Shown piece after piece: positions 7,109 through 11,288 of a stretch of DNA of 11,288 nt (position 1 is the first letter of the stretch; each line of letters begins with the position of its first letter). The notes beneath the pieces are model-generated. The model ran no database searches. It was given only the letters and a program-made list of their open reading frames with translations, and had not been told where the DNA came from. Position numbers and translations under genes: made by a program. Source of the DNA: Clostridiaceae bacterium (GTDB lineage: Bacteria; Bacillota_A; Clostridia; Acetivibrionales; Acetivibrionaceae); assembly GCA_012513545.1 (NCBI GenBank), contig JAAZCB010000885.1, positions 1 through 11,288 of the forward strand, in the 5' to 3' direction.

Positions 7109-8188
7109 ATGGAAAATATCTCAAAAAAATCAAAAGTGATGCTACATTATATTCTACCACCAGCCACCAGCGGACCTAACACTTCGATGGAGAGAATAGA
7201 ATCATCATGGTTAAAAGAGTATTATCAGTTTGGTAGATTAGTGCAGGATGAGCGCCCTGGCAAATTTAACGTCAGGCTACTAAGAAAAATGATAAGGCAG
7301 GTAAAAGAATTTGAACCTGATATTGTGCATGTTTCTGGCTTGCAGTCAGCTGGATTTTATGCGGTTCTTGCAGCAAAACTAGGCGGATGTAAAAAAATAA
7401 TAACAACCGTGCGTGGTAGTTCCGTAGATGCAATTGGATTTAATAAATACGCAAAGTTAATCTTTAGATATGTCATTGAACCTTTAACAATGCAAATGAG
7501 TAGTGCGGTATATACAGTATGCAATGAAATGGCTCAAAAATTCGGCATTGAAAAAAAGAGAAACTATGTTGGGGTAATACATAACCCAGCTCCGAACATA
7601 AATCTTGAAGATTTTGATCGGGAGGATTTTAGAAAAGAAATTGGGGCTACTAAAGATAATATAATTGTCGCATGTGTTGGCCGCATGACCTATGATAAAG
7701 GAATTTCATTTGTAATCGAGGCCATAAAAGGTATTCAAAATGAAAAAGCAATATTTGTATTCGTAGGGGATGGTCCCTATTGCGAAATACTGAAGGACGA
7801 GTTAAAACAAGAAATCACTCTTGGTAGAGTTTTTGTTCTAGGCAAAAGAAATGATGTATTTAGAATACTTTCCGGAAGTGATGTGTTCTTATTTGCTACA
7901 CTACATGAAAACTTATCTAATGCTTTATTAGAAGCATGTGTTATGGGATTATCAATTGTAGCAACATCTGTAGGTGGCAACATTGAAGTTATTTCAGATC
8001 AAATTAATGGTATACTTATTCCTCCAAGCGATACTAGCGCAATTATTGTGGCAATAAATCGCTTATGTGAGAATGAGTCTGATATAAAAATCCTGGGTAA
8101 AGCGGCTAGGGAAACTGTGATAGAAAAGTTTTCACAAAAAAAAATATATCAAGAATTAAAGGACGTATATCATAGTCTCTTAAATTAA
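7109..8188 (+). CDS. Glycosyltransferase family 4 (GT-B)
   Basis: This 359-residue protein is a canonical GT4 glycosyltransferase. Visible motifs are MLHYILPPATSGPNTSMERI near the N-terminus (11-30), PDIVHVSGLQSAGF (70-83), ITTVRGSS (98-105), the start of the C-terminal domain at VACVGRMTYDKGISFVIEA (187-205), VGDGP (219-223), and an intact EX7E pair, Glu267 and Glu275 in ENLSNALLE. TSVGGNIEVI (286-295) follows, as expected for nucleotide-sugar binding. The ATG at 7109 has AGAGGA (7093-7098) 10 bases upstream, overlapping the previous stop codon. A second in-frame ATG at 7139, just before the LHYILPP strand, is a weaker alternative. It should transfer one sugar of the repeat unit in the cytoplasm; donor and acceptor cannot be assigned. 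Confidence 0.9.
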   Translation: MENISKKSKVMLHYILPPATSGPNTSMERIESSWLKEYYQFGRLVQDERPGKFNVRLLRKMIRQVKEFEPDIVHVSGLQSAGFYAVLAAKLGGCKKIITTVRGSSVDAIGFNKYAKLIFRYVIEPLTMQMSSAVYTVCNEMAQKFGIEKKRNYVGVIHNPAPNINLEDFDREDFRKEIGATKDNIIVACVGRMTYDKGISFVIEAIKGIQNEKAIFVFVGDGPYCEILKDELKQEITLGRVFVLGKRNDVFRILSGSDVFLFATLHENLSNALLEACVMGLSIVATSVGGNIEVISDQINGILIPPSDTSAIIVAINRLCENESDIKILGKAARETVIEKFSQKKIYQELKDVYHSLLN

Positions 8189-8201
8189 AGTGGGTGTAAG
8201 A

Positions 8202-9413
8202 ATGTCTGGAAAAAGTATTATTGTGATGTATACATTTAGCCCGTTCCCATTCGGAGAAGCCGCATCAAATAGAATTTTTGCATTGGCACTATGTATGCAA
8301 AAAGCCGGTTACGAAATAATTGTACTATCTAACGGTGGAAAACGTGATTGCGACTATAATCTGGAAAAAGGAGCCTACATATATAAAGGCATAGAATATA
8401 GGGATTATTCTGTTTCTCGTGCTGGGAAGTTAAGGCGCATAATAAATCGAAATAATATTTTCAACATTATAAAAAAACATATTACTGAAGAGGAGAGAAA
8501 ACGAATAGGCTTTGTTTATTCTACTTATAGAAATTATGGGCTTTTACTACACTTTGCATTAAAGAGAATATTCCATTTCCCAGCAGTGGTAGATGTAACA
8601 GAGTGGCATAGTAGTAATCAGTTTAGTTATGGTAAATTTAATCCTTTCTATTTGTTACATACGATACATATTCAATATCTATTGCCAAGGGCTAAAAATA
8701 TAATATGTATCACGACTTATTTGGAAGAGTATTTCATGAAACGAGGGTGTAATACAGTAAATATCCCTCCACAAGTGATGACAAAAAACTATATTAAGCA
8801 TAAAATGCCTCATATGCCTCCTGTAAGGTTGTTTTATGCAGGGACGGCTGCAAAAAAAGATTATTTAGACATTATGTTGGATGGATTATCCTCGTTAAAC
8901 GAAAGTGAGTTGCTTAATATCCAATGTACATTAGTTGGTATGAGCCCTGATGTATTTATGGAGCAATTTCCACGAGCACGAAATTATATTAGTTCGTTAA
9001 AAAATTCTTTGCATATTATTAATCGTATACCAAAAGAAGATGTAGATAAAATACTATCTGAATCGCACTTTTTAATACTCATGCGGCCTAAGTGCAGATA
9101 TTCCAATGCTGGATTTCCATCGAAAGTGCCGGAAGCGCTAGCTGCTGGTGTCCCAATTGTTACGAATCTTACGAGTGATTTGAGTTTATACATAAAAGAT
9201 ATGGAAAATGGGATTATTGTAGATGAATTTAGCGCAGCATCATTTGCTTCCGCTGTTAGAAAAACAATAAAAATCAGCGACGCGCAATTTAAAAGAATGT
9301 CTAAATCAGCATATCAAACTGCAATGGAACATTTTAATTACTGTGTTCATTCGCAGGATATTAAAAGATTTCTTGATAATGCTCAGGTAATAAGTAAGGA
9401 AGTACCAAATTGA
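8202..9413 (+). CDS. GT-B glycosyltransferase (GT4-like), paralogue of the gene at 5913
   Basis: This 403-residue protein carries FSPFPFGEAASNRIF (12-26), DVTEW (131-135), CITTYLEEYF (169-178), RLFYAGTAAKK (209-219) and NAGFPSKVPEALAAGVPIV (302-320). It matches the glycosyltransferase at 5913 block by block, including Ala303 in place of the first EX7E Glu while Glu311 remains. I chose ATG at 8202 because the G-rich GGGTG (8192-8196) lies 5 bases before it. GTG at 8190 would add four residues (MGVR) but has no ribosome binding site upstream. It starts 13 bases after the previous gene and overlaps the flippase gene by four bases (TTGA at 9410-9413), showing tight coupling. It is predicted to add a late sugar of the repeat unit; donor unknown. 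Confidence 0.86.
   Translation: MSGKSIIVMYTFSPFPFGEAASNRIFALALCMQKAGYEIIVLSNGGKRDCDYNLEKGAYIYKGIEYRDYSVSRAGKLRRIINRNNIFNIIKKHITEEERKRIGFVYSTYRNYGLLLHFALKRIFHFPAVVDVTEWHSSNQFSYGKFNPFYLLHTIHIQYLLPRAKNIICITTYLEEYFMKRGCNTVNIPPQVMTKNYIKHKMPHMPPVRLFYAGTAAKKDYLDIMLDGLSSLNESELLNIQCTLVGMSPDVFMEQFPRARNYISSLKNSLHIINRIPKEDVDKILSESHFLILMRPKCRYSNAGFPSKVPEALAAGVPIVTNLTSDLSLYIKDMENGIIVDEFSAASFASAVRKTIKISDAQFKRMSKSAYQTAMEHFNYCVHSQDIKRFLDNAQVISKEVPN
9396..9402 (+). promoter_or_regulatory. Ribosome binding site for the TTG start of the flippase
   Basis: AAGGAAG, inside the end of the glycosyltransferase gene, lies 7 bases before TTG at 9410 and supports this non-ATG start and the four-base overlap. Confidence 0.65.
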
Positions 9414-10660
9414 AAAGAATAGCTTCGAAAAATACAGTAATACAATTTAGTTCTTTATTGTTTTCAAACTATTCGTTGGTAGTTATATCATTTATTATTA
9501 GTATCCTTATGACTGAGACAATGAGTGAAACAGATTTTGGATATTATAGATATGCGCTAACAATAATAACGATGTGTGTATCGTTGATAAATTTTGGATA
9601 TCATTACTCTTCAGCGAGATTAATTGCAGTAAAAGAAGAAAATGAAGGACAAGCAATTATGAGCGTTACAACGATTGTAATGTTTGTGATTTCGGTTGGG
9701 TTTTCACTAGTAGCTTTATTAATTCTTTACATAATAAATTTAAAAATTACCCCTGTAGATACAGTTGCATTTTGGGCTGTGTCCTTAGTGTTTGCGTTGT
9801 TGCTCCAGCAAATGTTCAAGACCATACTCAAAGGAAATAATAGAATAAATGATATCATTATACAAACATCATTACCAAGCGTAATAATACTAATAACATA
9901 TTTAATAATATGGATTAATGATTATAAACTTGACTTCAAAACTGCTCTAACTGTCTATGGAGCAACTCATATAGTAATCCATTGCATAACATGGATTAGA
10001 TTAAAGCTATATATTCCTGTAAATTTTATAGAAGTTTTTAAAGTATTAATAAATGAAAATAAAACAAATGGATTTCAACTCTATAAAGGAGCTATTGCGG
10101 GTGTTTTTATTGCAGATTTGCTAACCGTGATTGTTGGTGCTACCGTAGATAAAGCACTTTTTGGGATGTATTCTCTTGCCCTAAGTTTATCAGCACCAAT
10201 AACTACGATACCCCATACAATGGCTACGATAAAATATAAGGAAAATGCAAATAGTCAAAAGTTACAGACCAAAAACATAGTTTTTACTGTAATGATATCG
10301 ATTATTGGATTGATAGTACTAAACATCGGTGTAAATGTTCTATTTCCAGTATTCTATTCCGATCGGTATAACGGGGCACTCGATTATTTGCTAATTTGTT
10401 CATTTACTTTTTTAGTACATGGATTTGGAGATTATTTCAACCAGTTTTGTGCAGCACATGGCTTAGGAAAGAACTTAAAATTCGGTGCTTATTTCACCGG
10501 AGGTACTCAGTTGATTTTTACTATATTTTTAACACCAATATGGGGGCTATGGGGTTTGATAATTGCAAAATTTATATCTTCTACGGTGTACTTTTGTTGT
10601 ATGTTTGTAAATTATGTGAGATTTACATCAAGAACAACCCCCAAGGAAGTTGCAGAATAA
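9410..10660 (+). CDS. wzx: Wzx-type polysaccharide flippase (MOP/MVF superfamily)
   Basis: This 416-residue protein is almost entirely hydrophobic segments with short charged loops. I count about 12 likely membrane helices, roughly at 10-33, 45-65, 85-109, 118-137, 152-169, 178-198, 226-246, 250-270, 290-312, 322-345, 357-375 and 378-402. The opening helix, then TDFGYYRYALTI (41-52), matches the pattern of Wzx flippases, where an acidic-FG/Y motif follows the first helix. GLWGLIIAKFIS near the C-terminus (379-390) is also typical of the family. Length is normal. It should move the finished undecaprenyl-pyrophosphate-linked repeat unit across the membrane. Start TTG overlaps the preceding gene by four bases, and the next gene begins two bases after its stop. 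Its position after four glycosyltransferases and before a candidate polymerase is classic Wzx/Wzy order. Confidence 0.88.
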   Translation: MKRIASKNTVIQFSSLLFSNYSLVVISFIISILMTETMSETDFGYYRYALTIITMCVSLINFGYHYSSARLIAVKEENEGQAIMSVTTIVMFVISVGFSLVALLILYIINLKITPVDTVAFWAVSLVFALLLQQMFKTILKGNNRINDIIIQTSLPSVIILITYLIIWINDYKLDFKTALTVYGATHIVIHCITWIRLKLYIPVNFIEVFKVLINENKTNGFQLYKGAIAGVFIADLLTVIVGATVDKALFGMYSLALSLSAPITTIPHTMATIKYKENANSQKLQTKNIVFTVMISIIGLIVLNIGVNVLFPVFYSDRYNGALDYLLICSFTFLVHGFGDYFNQFCAAHGLGKNLKFGAYFTGGTQLIFTIFLTPIWGLWGLIIAKFISSTVYFCCMFVNYVRFTSRTTPKEVAE

Positions 10661-10662
10661 GT

Positions 10663-11288
10663 ATGAAAAAGATAGAAAGAAACACAAACAATGACAGTAG
10701 TATACGTAGATATAACTACATTCCATTAATAATTATAATTATATATTTGGTTTTAACTTACACAATTCATTTACTTAAGGCTGAAAGTCCTAGTATATCT
10801 GGACTATTATTTATTAGTATAACTGATATTGCTATCGTCATAGGTTATTTATTACCGGCTCAAAAAAGAATACATTCTGGTGTCAATGATTGGCGTTTCA
10901 ATAGAAACATTGAGAAACTTATTGTAATATGTATGATTTTTACCATAATAAATTCCTTAAATAATATAAGTTCATTTTATTACGGTGTAGAGAACTTATT
11001 CGATTTTGTTACAAACCCGGGAAAAGCATATGAATATGTGAAATTTCTCAGAAATCACCCGGAATACAATTTAACAGGTATCCGATTCGGATCTACAGTT
11101 GGTATTTTATTAACACTTTTCTCGGGAACGAAATATATCTATTTACTTCTATCTTTTTTATATTGGAAACAATTAAAAAATAAAATTAAACTATTCTTTT
11201 TTATAACAACAGCAGTATATGTTATCCAATCGCTTTTGCTGGGAGCTATGATAACAATCGCTGCACTATTTTTTTCTTGTATGCCAAT
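10663..11288 (+). CDS. Multi-pass membrane protein, probable Wzy-type oligosaccharide repeat-unit polymerase (3' partial)
   Basis: An ATG at 10663 opens a frame that runs without a stop to the window end, giving 208 residues. Hydrophobic segments lie at about 19-37, 48-64, 86-104, 146-167 and 176-205. Between the third and fourth is a polar stretch of about 40 residues with TNPGKAYEYVKF (117-128), similar in feel to the loop sequences of oligosaccharide repeat-unit polymerases, though Wzy proteins share little sequence. A hydrophobic protein two bases after a Wzx flippase in a glycan locus is most often Wzy, which joins repeat units on the outer face of the membrane. The nearest ribosome-binding-like AAGGAAG (10643-10649) is 13 bases from the ATG, so translation may depend on coupling to wzx. 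An O-acyltransferase or other membrane protein is a less likely alternative; the missing C-terminal half would decide. Confidence 0.68.
   Translation, partial: MKKIERNTNNDSSIRRYNYIPLIIIIIYLVLTYTIHLLKAESPSISGLLFISITDIAIVIGYLLPAQKRIHSGVNDWRFNRNIEKLIVICMIFTIINSLNNISSFYYGVENLFDFVTNPGKAYEYVKFLRNHPEYNLTGIRFGSTVGILLTLFSGTKYIYLLLSFLYWKQLKNKIKLFFFITTAVYVIQSLLLGAMITIAALFFSCMP

Noticed and set aside
8190..8201. GTG at 8190 as the start of the fourth glycosyltransferase
   Set aside because: No ribosome binding site lies upstream of it, while the GTGGGTG it contains is well placed to serve ATG at 8202.

Overview
The window is a polysaccharide (capsule, exopolysaccharide or surface glycan) biosynthesis locus with every gene on the + strand. 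Low G+C in most genes, purine-rich Shine-Dalgarno sites and frequent TTG starts suggest a Gram-positive Firmicute, most likely a clostridial or peptococcal anaerobe. The genus cannot be read from the sequence. Eleven protein genes are supported, the first cut at its 5' end and the last at its 3' end by the window edges. No RNA gene, CRISPR array, transposase gene or clear intrinsic terminator was seen.

Layout. Positions 1-534 hold the C-terminal part of a CapD/FlaA1/PglF-type nucleotide-sugar dehydratase/epimerase written in G+C-rich DNA. Positions 535-672 are non-coding and carry a palindromic REP-like inverted repeat. Base composition drops sharply at this point. From 673 the DNA is A+T-rich: a small PglC-type phosphoglycosyl transferase (673-1269) that should start the lipid-linked glycan; a three-gene block of an HpcH/HpaI-type aldolase (1313-2131), a D-2-hydroxyacid dehydrogenase (2164-3111) and an asparagine-synthetase-like protein without the glutaminase cysteine (3113-4723); four GT-B glycosyltransferases (4793-5899, 5913-7094, 7109-8188, 8202-9413); a Wzx-type flippase (9410-10660); and the first 208 codons of a multi-pass membrane protein that looks like a Wzy polymerase (10663 to the window end).

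Working model. The locus fits the Wzx/Wzy pathway. The initiating transferase places a sugar phosphate on undecaprenyl phosphate, the four glycosyltransferases extend the repeat unit, Wzx flips it and Wzy polymerises it. The most unusual part is the aldolase-dehydrogenase-ligase block. I infer that it makes a small 2-hydroxy acid (for example a 2,4-dihydroxy acid from pyruvate plus an aldehyde) and joins it as an amide to an amino sugar. This is a hypothesis from gene order and family chemistry, not something the sequence proves. Genes 673-10663+ are closely spaced and probably co-transcribed. No convincing promoter is visible, so the main one is probably upstream of the window.
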